Positions 8,670-16,675 of a DNA stretch of 64,000 nucleotides are shown here, one piece after another. Position numbers and translations under genes: made by a program. Origin of the DNA: JANRKF01 sp033763575 (lineage in GTDB: Bacteria; Pseudomonadota; Alphaproteobacteria; Rickettsiales; SXRF01). Position 1 is the stretch's first letter; each line of letters starts with the position of its first letter. A model generated the notes under the pieces. That model saw nothing but the letters and a program-made list of their open reading frames with translations. It searched no databases and had not been told where the DNA came from. Location: positions 1-64,000 of the forward strand of contig JANRKF010000006.1 in assembly GCA_033763575.1 (NCBI GenBank), read 5' to 3'.

Positions 8670-9509
8670 ATGAAACTCGCACTCCTCCAACTGAATTCAG
8701 GTGCGGATATGGCGGCGAATATTGCTGCGGTGGAGGCGATGGTCGCGCAGGCGGCGGGGCAGGGGGCGAAGCTCATCGCCACGCCGGAAAATACTTTTTT
8801 GATGGAATCCGCCTACGCCAAGGCCACGGCGGACAGGGCGCCGAAACAGGAGCGCATCTTTTATACTCAGGAATCCCACCCGGGGGTATTGGCTGCCCAG
8901 GGCTGGGCGAAGCAATATGCGGTGTGGATATTGCTCGGAAGCGTTTTTGTGGCGGCGGAAGAAACGGGAAAAATGTTCAATCGTTCGCTGCTGATTAATC
9001 CCCAGGGGGGTATCGCCGCGCATTACGATAAAATCCATCTGTTCGATGTCGAGGTGGGCGATGGACAGGTCTATCACGAATCGGCGAAAATTGCGGCGGG
9101 AGGCAAAGCCGTTGTGACGCCATGCGCGGGCGCGGTGCTCGGCATGACGGTGTGTTATGATGTGCGTTTTCCGCAGCTTTACCGTGCGCTGGCGAAAGCG
9201 GGTGCGAATATCCTCGCCGTGCCCTCGGCCTTCACGCAGACCACCGGCGAGGCGCACTGGCATGTGCTGCTCAGGGCCCGGGCGATTGAGAACGGCTGTT
9301 TCGTCATCGCCCCGGCGCAGACGGGTACGCATCCGGGCAACCGAAAAACCTATGGCCATTCACTGGTGGTGGATCCCTGGGGGGGTATCGTGGCCGATGG
9401 CGGAACGGAGCCGGGGGTGACGATGGTGGAGATCGACCTGGGCGAAGTGGAAAAAACGCGGGCTCGGATTCCCAGTTTGCAGCATGACAGGTCATTTGAT
9501 TTCGTGTAA
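8670..9509 (+). CDS. Carbon-nitrogen hydrolase, nitrilase superfamily (Nit1-like amidase)
   Basis: The 279-residue protein has the three catalytic signatures: Glu in TPENTF, Lys in YDKIHLFD and Cys in GMTVCYDVRFPQLYR. This matches the branch of deaminated-glutathione amidases (mammalian Nit1, bacterial homologues), which clean up transaminated glutathione; omega-amidase activity is an alternative. Residues about 46-58 (SAYAKATADRA) form an extra segment right after the catalytic Glu loop. The peptide YAKATAD recurs in unrelated bacterial proteins and I read it as a small in-frame repeat element. Confidence 0.85.
   Translation: MKLALLQLNSGADMAANIAAVEAMVAQAAGQGAKLIATPENTFLMESAYAKATADRAPKQERIFYTQESHPGVLAAQGWAKQYAVWILLGSVFVAAEETGKMFNRSLLINPQGGIAAHYDKIHLFDVEVGDGQVYHESAKIAAGGKAVVTPCAGAVLGMTVCYDVRFPQLYRALAKAGANILAVPSAFTQTTGEAHWHVLLRARAIENGCFVIAPAQTGTHPGNRKTYGHSLVVDPWGGIVADGGTEPGVTMVEIDLGEVEKTRARIPSLQHDRSFDFV
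8805..8845 (+). repeat. Probable small in-frame repeat insertion (YAKATAD type)
   Basis: The stretch encodes SAYAKATADRA inside the nitrilase gene, where homologues run on without it. The DNA (GCCTACGCCAAGGCCACGG and the bases after it) resembles a repeat I recall from many bacterial genomes; this is from memory and only one copy is in the window. Confidence 0.4.
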
Positions 9510-9518
9510 TTTGTCGCC

Positions 9519-10148
9519 ATGGATTTAGAATTTATCAAAACTGCGTTCCTGACCTTGTTCGTCGCCGTCGATCCGCCGGGACTCGCAACGCTGTTTCTGT
9601 CGCTCACCGCGCATTTGTCGCTGGCACAGCGCAAAAGCGTGGCGGTGCGTGCGGTGGTCATCGCCTGGTGCATCCTTACGGCATCGGCGCTGGGCGGGAA
9701 AGATTTTCTCGAAATGCTTGGCGTGAGTATTCCTGCCTTCCGCATCGCGGGCGGGCTTTTGCTCTTTTCCATTGCTGCCGAAATGGTATTTGAGCGGCGC
9801 GAGGCTCGGCGCAGCAATTCGGCGGAAGTGGTGGTGAATGAACATAAAAGCCTTGCCGCTTTCCCACTGGCCATGCCGCTGATGGCAGGCCCTGGCGCGA
9901 TTACCGCCACCATTTTGCAGGCAAGCCACGCGCAGGGCAGCATCATGAATATCATCGCGCTGATGGGTGTGGTAACGGCAGTGATCGGCTGTTGCTTCAT
10001 CAGCTTCAGGCTGGCCAATCACATCGATAAAATTTTAGGCGTGAGCGGCCGCATGATCCTCGCTCGCCTGCTGGGCGTATTGCTGGCGGCGATTGCCGTG
10101 CAGACGGTGGGTGACGGGGTATTCGCGTTTATTGCATCCAAGCAATAA
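9519..10148 (+). CDS. marC: MarC family integral membrane protein
   Basis: This 209-residue protein has six predicted membrane segments and the MarC family features: an N-terminal helix with VAVDPPGLATLFLSLT, a second repeat with PLAMPLMAGPGAITATIL, and a hydrophilic loop between helices 3 and 4. MarC proteins were once linked to multiple antibiotic resistance, but their substrate is not established. It starts 9 bases after the nitrilase gene and is followed by ubiG on the opposite strand only 3 bases beyond its stop. Confidence 0.85.
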   Translation: MDLEFIKTAFLTLFVAVDPPGLATLFLSLTAHLSLAQRKSVAVRAVVIAWCILTASALGGKDFLEMLGVSIPAFRIAGGLLLFSIAAEMVFERREARRSNSAEVVVNEHKSLAAFPLAMPLMAGPGAITATILQASHAQGSIMNIIALMGVVTAVIGCCFISFRLANHIDKILGVSGRMILARLLGVLLAAIAVQTVGDGVFAFIASKQ

Positions 10149-10151
10149 TCG

Positions 10152-10868
10152 CTATTTTTTGCGGCCCGCAATCGCGTAATTCACGCTTAAATCATGCGCG
10201 TCCCAGTGCCATTTGAAAGTAAGCGGGTTCATCACCATGCCGCGCATATCGGTGATTTCGATGCCGTGTTTTTCCAGCTCGCGCACCAGCTCATGCGGAC
10301 GCACGAATTTGCTCCATGTGTGCGTGCCCTTCGGCAGCCAGCGCAAAATATATTCCGCGCCGATAATCGCCAGCGCATAGGACTTTGCGGTGCGGTTCAG
10401 GGTCGAATAGAAGATACCCCCACCGGGTTTCACCAGCTTGCAGGTGGCTTCCACGAAGGCCGGTATGTCGGCGACATGCTCGATGATTTCCAGCGCCAGC
10501 ACCACGTCGAACTGCCTGTCCATCGCCTCGGCAGTGGTGCAGCGGTAATCAATGGCAAGCCCCGATTTTTCGGCATGGAGCGCGGCGACTTTGATGTTTT
10601 TCTCCGAGGCATCGATGGCGGTCACGTTTGCGCCCAGGCGCGCCATCGGTTCGGCGATCAGCCCGCCGCCGCAGCCTATGTCGAGCAAGGTGCAGCTCTG
10701 CAGCGGGGCATGATCCTTGATCCATGTGATCCGCAGCGGGTTAATACGATGCAGCGGGGCGAATTTGCCGCGCTCATTCCACCATTCGTCGGCAATCGCC
10801 GAGAAACGGGCAATTTCGTCAGAATCGACCGTTTTCGCCGGGCCGGGAATTTCTTCTTTCAATTTCAT
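10152..10868 (-). CDS. ubiG: Ubiquinone biosynthesis O-methyltransferase
   Basis: UbiG performs both O-methylations of ubiquinone synthesis. The 238-residue protein starts with the UbiG-specific pattern SDEIARFSAIADEWWNERGKFAPLHRINPLR, then SAM motif I LLDIGCGGGLIAEPMARLG, acidic IDASEKNI, and post-motifs with LEIIEHVADIPAF. I chose ATG 10868 because homologues begin just before this region; upstream codons encode an atypical Trp/Phe-rich leader. It is divergent from the TPR-GNAT gene. Confidence 0.94.
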   Translation of the reverse strand: MKLKEEIPGPAKTVDSDEIARFSAIADEWWNERGKFAPLHRINPLRITWIKDHAPLQSCTLLDIGCGGGLIAEPMARLGANVTAIDASEKNIKVAALHAEKSGLAIDYRCTTAEAMDRQFDVVLALEIIEHVADIPAFVEATCKLVKPGGGIFYSTLNRTAKSYALAIIGAEYILRWLPKGTHTWSKFVRPHELVRELEKHGIEITDMRGMVMNPLTFKWHWDAHDLSVNYAIAGRKK

Positions 10869-10906
10869 GGGGCTGTTATAGTCTGGCTGTCGAAAGAAGA
10901 AAAGCC

Positions 10907-11731
10907 ATGATTGACAAGCGCGCACTGATAGATGGTTTTAATCGTGTCATGCAGAAGCTGTTCGGTTTGCAGCCGGGCTGGCACCGGGAACTCGACATCG
11001 TCAAAAACAACTACGCGCTGGCCAGCCGCTACATGGCGCAGGGCAATTACCGCGATGCGGTGTTCCGCCTGAAATTCCTGGTGTGGCTTGATCCCAAACA
11101 TAAGGCGGGCTTGCTTGACCTTGCGCGGGCCTATAAGGCGCTGGGCGATAAGGCGGCGGCGGGCCGCGCGCTGGCTAAGCTGCTGGCGCTTGAACCGGCG
11201 CATCCGGAGGGGCTGAAGCTCAAGGCAGCGCTGGCATCAAACAAAAATGACGCCGCGGATTCTGCGGTGGAGATCGCGCAGGAGATGGACGCGAAGCCGC
11301 TCTACCAGGTGCATAAGGCGTGCTTCCCGCTATTCTGGAAGGAGCAGGAAATCTCCGATATGCTGATGGCCTCGGGCACGCGGGCGTGGTGCGCGATAGC
11401 GAACGGGCCGGTGGGCATGCTGATCACGCGGGCGCAGTTCGAGCAGGCGGAGATTCTGACCATCGCGGTGGTGCCGGATGCCCGGAAAACCGGCGTCGCC
11501 CGGCGAATGATGGCGGCGGCGGAGAAGGAGCTGGCCGCCGCCGGGGTGCGGAAAATCTTTCTGGAAGTGGCGGAAAATAATAAGTCCGCCTATGCGCTCT
11601 ATTTGAAAATCGGGTATGGCGAAATGAGCCGCCGCAAGGGCTATTACAAACAAATGGACGGCAGCGTTGTCGATGCACTTGTCATGGCGAAGGACTTGCA
11701 GCGCCGCCCGTCAGCACTGCCGCAGACATGA
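10907..11731 (+). CDS. TPR domain fused to GNAT acetyltransferase
   Basis: The first 110 residues form tetratricopeptide-like helices (NYALASRYMAQGNYRDAVFRL, then ARAYKALGDKAAAGRALAKL). Residues about 128-260 form a GNAT domain: VHKACFPLFW at the start, ILTIAVVPDARKTGVARRMM with the acetyl-CoA loop, and LEVAENNKSAYALYLKIGYGE. The catalytic part resembles RimI-type N-terminal acetyltransferases. The stop overlaps the next gene's start (ATGA), and that gene has a similar N-terminal TPR block on a methyltransferase. The target is unknown. Confidence 0.75.
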   Translation: MIDKRALIDGFNRVMQKLFGLQPGWHRELDIVKNNYALASRYMAQGNYRDAVFRLKFLVWLDPKHKAGLLDLARAYKALGDKAAAGRALAKLLALEPAHPEGLKLKAALASNKNDAADSAVEIAQEMDAKPLYQVHKACFPLFWKEQEISDMLMASGTRAWCAIANGPVGMLITRAQFEQAEILTIAVVPDARKTGVARRMMAAAEKELAAAGVRKIFLEVAENNKSAYALYLKIGYGEMSRRKGYYKQMDGSVVDALVMAKDLQRRPSALPQT

Positions 11732-12636
11732 GGCGTGTATTGCGCCGGATGCTGGGGCGTATCGCGTCCAGTAATTTGGCGCAGGCGGAGCGCTATTTCG
11801 CCGTGCGGCAATGGCAGGACGCGCTCTTGCGCTTTACCGTCGCGAGCGCCGTCGCTCCAAAAAGCGAGGCAGCTTGGCTGGGGCTGGCCCGCACCTATCT
11901 GTCGATGGAGCGGCCGAAAGGGGCGCTGCGCGCATTGCGAAGACTGCGAGAAATGGGCTATGCGACTCATGATGAAGTGGTGTATCTGACCGCGCTTGCC
12001 GAGAAAAATGGCGCGCCCGAAACGATGCCGCTGGCACTGGTGAAGCGCTATTTCGACGCTGCCGCGCCGGAATTCGACCGCGACCGCATCGCTGTCAATG
12101 ATTACCAAGGCTACCGCGTTCTGGCGGAACGGGTAAGGCCTTTGCTTGCGGCAGGCCGAAGCGATCATGCCGTGCTTGACCTGGGCGTGGGTACTGGCCA
12201 GTGCGGCAGTCTGCTGCGCGATGTGGCGGCAACGCTCACCGGAGTTGATGTGGCGCCGTCGATGCTGGAGGAGGCCGCCAGGCGTAAAATGTATGATAGA
12301 CTGGTGGAGGCGGAGGTGGTTGCCTATATGCAAGCCACCGATGGGCGCTATGACGTGGTGCTGGCCGCCGGGGTGGCGAGCTATATCGGCGATCTCAGCG
12401 GGTTTTATCGTGGGGCGGCGAGGGTGCTGAAACCGGGCGGGTTACTGGCTTTCAGCGCCGATATGCTGGAATCGGACGAGGGTTATGCGTTCGATATGCA
12501 GGATCACTGGTTCCGTTTTTCACGCGCTTATCTGCAAAAACTGGCTGCTGACAACGGTTTTTCCGAGAAGCTCATTACGCAGGCACCGACCTATCCGGCT
12601 TATAATGCATGGTTCTGCGTTTTTCAGAAATCCTGA
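11728..12636 (+). CDS. TPR domain fused to SAM-dependent methyltransferase
   Basis: The 302-residue protein opens with about 90 residues of TPR-like helices (QAERYFAVRQWQDALLRF, LGLARTYLSMERPKGALRAL). A class I methyltransferase follows, with motif I VLDLGVGTGQCGSLL near residue 152, acidic GVDVAPSML and a post-motif region AARVLKPGGLLAFSAD. The arrangement is like the NDUFAF5/predicted TPR-methyltransferases of alphaproteobacteria, but the substrate is not known. It is coupled by a 4-base overlap to the TPR-GNAT gene. Confidence 0.75.
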   Translation: MRRVLRRMLGRIASSNLAQAERYFAVRQWQDALLRFTVASAVAPKSEAAWLGLARTYLSMERPKGALRALRRLREMGYATHDEVVYLTALAEKNGAPETMPLALVKRYFDAAAPEFDRDRIAVNDYQGYRVLAERVRPLLAAGRSDHAVLDLGVGTGQCGSLLRDVAATLTGVDVAPSMLEEAARRKMYDRLVEAEVVAYMQATDGRYDVVLAAGVASYIGDLSGFYRGAARVLKPGGLLAFSADMLESDEGYAFDMQDHWFRFSRAYLQKLAADNGFSEKLITQAPTYPAYNAWFCVFQKS

Positions 12637-12693
12637 AAAATCCTGCAACAAATGCTTGCCGCCTAAACGATAAAATCGTAGTTTCAGCGCCCT

Positions 12694-13917
12694 ATGTTAA
12701 TTGTACAAAAATTCGGCGGCACGTCGGTGGCGAATATCGAGCGCATCCGTAATGTTGCGACCAAGGTAAAAAAAGAGCTGGATGCCGGAAACCGGGTGGC
12801 TGTCGTCGTCTCCGCCATGAGCGGCGTGACTAACCAGCTTGTGGGCTATGTGAATGAGCTTTCCAAGCTCACCACCGATATCGCGTGGGAGGAATATGAC
12901 CAGATCGTTTCCTCCGGCGAGCAGGTGACGTGCGGGTTGCTGTCCCTCTGCCTGAACGAAATGGGGATACCCGCGCAGAGCTTCACCGGCTGGCAGATCC
13001 CGCTGCTTACCGACAAAGCGCACGGGAAAGCGCGCATTGATTCCATCGATCCCACGAAGATGCACGCCGCGCTGGCCGCAGGCAAGGTGGTGGTGGTGGC
13101 TGGTTTTCAGGGCGTGGATGCCGATGGCCGGGTGGCGACTTTAGGCCGTGGCGGGTCCGACACCTCGGCGGTAGCCTTGGCGGCGGCGCTTAAAGCTGAC
13201 AGGTGCGATATTTACACGGATGTCGATGGGATTTATACCACCGATCCGCGCATCGTGCCGGAGGCGCGCAAGCTCGATAAAATTGCTTATGAAGAAATGC
13301 TGGAACTGGCGAGCTTGGGCGCGAAAGTGCTGCAGACGCGCTCGGTGGAGATGGCGATGAACCATAATGTCGTCGTGCAGGTGCTCACCAGCTTTGAAGA
13401 TAAACCAGGAACGCTTCTTGAGAGCGAGGAGGAAATTGTGGAAAAAAGAAATGTCACGGGCATTGCCTATAGCCGCGACGATGCGCGGATACTGATTACG
13501 GCGATTGCCAACGTGCCGGGCATGGTGGCCGCACTTTTCGGGCCGCTGTCGGATGCCGGTGTAAATGTCGATATGATCGTGCAGAACATCACCGAGGACG
13601 GCAAGGCCACCGACATCACCTTCACTGTGCCGCAGGGCGATGTCGACCGGGCGCTGGCGGTGGTGGAGAAGGCCAAGGGCACGCTCAATTATAAGTCGGT
13701 GCTGGCGGATAAACATGTGGCGAAAGTGTCGGCGGTAGGCGTCGGCATGCGCTCTCACACAGGTGTTGCGCAGACCATGTTCAAGGCGCTGGCTGATAAA
13801 AATATTAACATCCTCGTCATTTCCACCTCGGAAATCAAAATCAGCGTGCTGATTTCGGAAGATTATATGGAGCTCGCCGTGCGTGCGCTGCATAGCGCGT
13901 TTGGGTTGGAGAAGTAA
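12694..13917 (+). CDS. lysC: Aspartate kinase
   Basis: This phosphorylates aspartate, the first step to lysine, methionine and threonine. The 407-residue protein begins MLIVQKFGGTSVANIERI (the KFGGTS nucleotide motif), has GRGGSDTSAVALAAAL and DVDGIYTTDPRIV in the kinase domain, and two C-terminal ACT domains (from about residue 265) likely to bind lysine or threonine. Length fits the single-function bacterial class. The stop overlaps the next start by one base (TAATG). Confidence 0.96.
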   Translation: MLIVQKFGGTSVANIERIRNVATKVKKELDAGNRVAVVVSAMSGVTNQLVGYVNELSKLTTDIAWEEYDQIVSSGEQVTCGLLSLCLNEMGIPAQSFTGWQIPLLTDKAHGKARIDSIDPTKMHAALAAGKVVVVAGFQGVDADGRVATLGRGGSDTSAVALAAALKADRCDIYTDVDGIYTTDPRIVPEARKLDKIAYEEMLELASLGAKVLQTRSVEMAMNHNVVVQVLTSFEDKPGTLLESEEEIVEKRNVTGIAYSRDDARILITAIANVPGMVAALFGPLSDAGVNVDMIVQNITEDGKATDITFTVPQGDVDRALAVVEKAKGTLNYKSVLADKHVAKVSAVGVGMRSHTGVAQTMFKALADKNINILVISTSEIKISVLISEDYMELAVRALHSAFGLEK

Positions 13918-14942
13918 TGCACACACTCAAACAACTCATGAAGCGCGGCACGGATTTCCTCGGCTGCCCTCATGCCATCATGGGCGGGGCGATGTCGTGG
14001 GTTTCGGAACGCCACCTCGTTGCGGCGCTCTCCAATGCGGGCGCGTTCGGAGTCATTGCCGCTTCTTCCATGTCGCCGGAGCTGTTGGAAACAGAGATTG
14101 TGGAGACACGGAAGCTTCTAAAACCTTACCAAGTACCAAGTACTGAGTACCGAGTACCCGCTTTCGGCGTGAATCTCATCATCATGCATCCGCAGCTGGA
14201 GGAATTGGTGGCCGTCTGCCTTCGTCAGAAAGTGAGCCACGTGGTGCTGGCCGGGGGTATACCATCGGCGGCTACCATCAAAACATTGAAGGATGGCGGG
14301 GCAAAGGTGATTTGTTTTGCACCGGCGGAAGTCATCGCCCGTAAACTCATCAAAAATGGCGCGGACGCGCTGGTGATTGAGGGGGCGGAGGCGGGCGGGC
14401 ATATCGGCCCGGTCAGCACGTCGGTATTGGCGCAGGAGATTTTGCCGGTGGTGAAGGATGTGCCGGTGTTCGTGGCCGGCGGCATTGGCCGGGGGGAGGC
14501 GATGGCAAGCTACTTGGAAATGGGCGCTGCGGGTGTGCAGCTTGGCACGCGCTTTGTGTGTGCCACGGAATCCATCGCCCATCCGAATTTCAAGGCGGCG
14601 TTCATCAAAGCGGCGGCGCGCAATGCCATGCCCAGCGTGCAGGTAGACCCGGATTTCCCGGTGATTCCGGTGCGTGCGATTGAAAATTTTGCCACCGAGG
14701 AATTCAAGCGGGCGCAGGTTGACGCGATTGCCAAATTCAAATCCGGCGAGCTGGATAAGAAGGCGGCCCAGCTGCAAATCGAGCATTTCTGGGCGGGCGC
14801 GCTCAGGAAAGCCGTGATTGACGGCGATGTTGAGCGTGGCTCGCTGATGGCCGGGCAGAGCGTGGGGATGGTGACCAAAATCCAGCCCGCGCAGGAGATT
14901 ATTGATGAACTCATCACCCAGGCCGAGGCCTATCTGGCTTGA
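13917..14942 (+). CDS. Nitronate monooxygenase / 2-nitropropane dioxygenase family enzyme
   Basis: This 341-residue FMN-binding TIM barrel has the family signatures: GCPHAIMGGAMSWVSE with AALSNAGAFGVIAASS near the start, VIEGAEAGGHIGP in the middle, and VFVAGGIGRGEAMASYLEMGAAGVQLGTRF at the phosphate site. Family members oxidise alkyl nitronates; the branch resembling FabK (enoyl-ACP reductase) cannot be fully excluded. Residues about 71-81 (YQVPSTEYRVP) come from an in-frame heptamer array between ETRKLLK and the AFGVNL strand. It is translationally coupled to lysC. Confidence 0.82.
   Translation: MHTLKQLMKRGTDFLGCPHAIMGGAMSWVSERHLVAALSNAGAFGVIAASSMSPELLETEIVETRKLLKPYQVPSTEYRVPAFGVNLIIMHPQLEELVAVCLRQKVSHVVLAGGIPSAATIKTLKDGGAKVICFAPAEVIARKLIKNGADALVIEGAEAGGHIGPVSTSVLAQEILPVVKDVPVFVAGGIGRGEAMASYLEMGAAGVQLGTRFVCATESIAHPNFKAAFIKAAARNAMPSVQVDPDFPVIPVRAIENFATEEFKRAQVDAIAKFKSGELDKKAAQLQIEHFWAGALRKAVIDGDVERGSLMAGQSVGMVTKIQPAQEIIDELITQAEAYLA
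14128..14159 (+). repeat. Heptamer array (ACCAAGT/ACCGAGT) inside the nitronate monooxygenase gene
   Basis: Units ACCAAGT 14128, ACCAAGT 14135, ACTGAGT 14142, ACCGAGT 14149 and ACCC 14156 keep a strict 7-base period and the reading frame. The words are those of the lipB array, in the opposite genomic orientation. Confidence 0.93.
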
Positions 14943-15002
14943 TTTCGCTGGATGCAGGCGAAAAATGGTGTCAGAATAGTCCGCATATTGATAGGGAAGA
15001 CC

Positions 15003-15680
15003 ATGGCTGACAATAAAAACATACCTTATCTTGGGCCCGGAAAGGACGCTGGGGACCGTAAGGCCTTGGAGGCGATAGGCCTAAAGATGGCCATGACCAA
15101 TACGCCGGGGGAAGTTTATGGTGAGTTCATAAATGGATTGCAGCCCATCGTGTTTGATGTCGTCCGTAAGAACCTGAATCCGGCGTTCAGGCTTCTTGCG
15201 CCCTCAAACTTTGAAGGTGCACAGAAGGCTGGATATGCACCAAAACCAGAGCAGGCAGAGAAAATTTCTGAGCGCATCAAGCAAGAGCTTGATACATTAT
15301 ATGCCGATGCCGAATTTAAGAAGCTCGATAAGCCGACTGCAATCAAAAAAGTATTGGGCAAAATAGGCGAAACTTTTGAAAAAACCGTGAAACAGGAAGG
15401 TTGGAAAGAGGTGTGGGCATCGGATAAAAATGTCGGCACTTTTAAGCAGTTGCTTGCTGACCCCGGCCTCATTAAAGCCATGGGGGACATACACGACTTT
15501 GCGACCTCAAAGGTCAAGCCGCCTACAAAAGTCAAACCATCGGGAAATCCCGACAGAACGTCTAAAGAAATCAAATCGGAGTTGCAATTGCCGCCCACAG
15601 TAAGTTTGGCCGAAACGCACGAGATGCTGACGCCGGCCATTAGCTTCATCACAAGCGCAAAAGGTCAATTTTTAGGATAG
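15003..15680 (+). CDS. Hypothetical protein, not recognised
   Basis: The 225-residue product is hydrophilic and Lys-rich, with no signal peptide, membrane segment or motif I know. It has two amphipathic helical stretches (about residues 75-130) and a polar, Pro/Lys-rich segment SKVKPPTKVKPSGNPDRTSK before a short C-terminal helix. I chose ATG 15003 because AGGGA precedes it; the frame is open from 14952. It lies between the nitronate monooxygenase gene and pyrB on the same strand. Codon use is less G+C-biased than in its neighbours, which hints at a young or acquired gene. Confidence 0.6.
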   Translation: MADNKNIPYLGPGKDAGDRKALEAIGLKMAMTNTPGEVYGEFINGLQPIVFDVVRKNLNPAFRLLAPSNFEGAQKAGYAPKPEQAEKISERIKQELDTLYADAEFKKLDKPTAIKKVLGKIGETFEKTVKQEGWKEVWASDKNVGTFKQLLADPGLIKAMGDIHDFATSKVKPPTKVKPSGNPDRTSKEIKSELQLPPTVSLAETHEMLTPAISFITSAKGQFLG

Positions 15681-15730
15681 GACCCCGGCAGGGGTTGCCA
15701 ACCGCAAAAAACCTGCTATTTTCCCCTCGC

Positions 15731-16675
15731 ATGAAAAAACCGTCCACGCCCAGAAAGAACACAGTGTTGCATAAGCACCTGCTTGGCATTGAGGGGCTTT
15801 CGAAGAAGGAGGCGATGGAATTCCTGGAGCTTGCCGGTAGCTATATCGAGCGCAACCGCCAGTCGGATAAAAAGCATTCCATCCTCAAGGGCCGCACGCT
15901 CATCAATCTGTTTTTTGAGAGCTCTACCCGTACCAGCACCTCGTTTGAGCTTGCGGGCAAGCGGCTCGGCATGGATGTCATCAACATGTCGGTTTCCACT
16001 TCCGCCACGAAAAAAGGCGAGACGCTGATTGATACGGCGATGACGCTGAATGCGATGCATCCGGATATCATCGCGGTGCGGCATAGCGAATCCGGTGCGC
16101 CGCACCTGCTGGCACAGAAGGTCAACTGCTCGGTGATTAATGCCGGTGACGGCTGCCACGAACATCCCACCCAGGCGCTGCTCGACGCGCTGGCCATTCT
16201 CCAGCATCGTGGCAAGATCGAAGGGCTCACGGTGGCGATTTGCGGCGATATACTGCACAGCCGGGTGGCACGCTCCAATATCAAGCTGCTAAAGTTGCTG
16301 GGTGCGAAGGTGCGCATCATCGCTCCGCGCACGCTGATGCCTGCGGCGCCGGAATCATTCGGTGTGGAAATTTATCATGACATGCGCAAAGGCTTGCAGG
16401 GTGTGGATATCATCATGATGCTCAGGTTGCAGCTGGAGCGGATGGACAGCAATTTTGTGCCTTCGGTGCGCGAATATTTCCATTTTTACGGGCTGGATCA
16501 TGAAAAACTTTCTTATGCCAAGCCGGATGCGCTGGTGATGCATCCCGGCCCCATCAACCGCGGGGTCGAGATCGACACGCAGCTTGCCGATGATATTGAC
16601 CGCAGCATCATCCTCGATCAGGTGGAGATGGGTGTGGCGGTGCGGCAGGCGGCGCTGGAGATATTGGCCCGGTGA
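15731..16675 (+). CDS. pyrB: Aspartate carbamoyltransferase catalytic subunit
   Basis: PyrB joins carbamoyl phosphate and aspartate in pyrimidine synthesis. The 314-residue protein has the carbamoyl phosphate motif FFESSTRTSTSFELA, a second site DGCHEHPTQALLDALAIL and the aspartate-domain HPGPINRGVEI. I chose ATG 15731 because homologues start there; an upstream frame extension has no support, and no clear Shine-Dalgarno is seen. No pyrI is near, as expected for an alphaproteobacterium. pyrC lies downstream, separated by a glycosyltransferase gene. Confidence 0.95.
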   Translation: MKKPSTPRKNTVLHKHLLGIEGLSKKEAMEFLELAGSYIERNRQSDKKHSILKGRTLINLFFESSTRTSTSFELAGKRLGMDVINMSVSTSATKKGETLIDTAMTLNAMHPDIIAVRHSESGAPHLLAQKVNCSVINAGDGCHEHPTQALLDALAILQHRGKIEGLTVAICGDILHSRVARSNIKLLKLLGAKVRIIAPRTLMPAAPESFGVEIYHDMRKGLQGVDIIMMLRLQLERMDSNFVPSVREYFHFYGLDHEKLSYAKPDALVMHPGPINRGVEIDTQLADDIDRSIILDQVEMGVAVRQAALEILAR

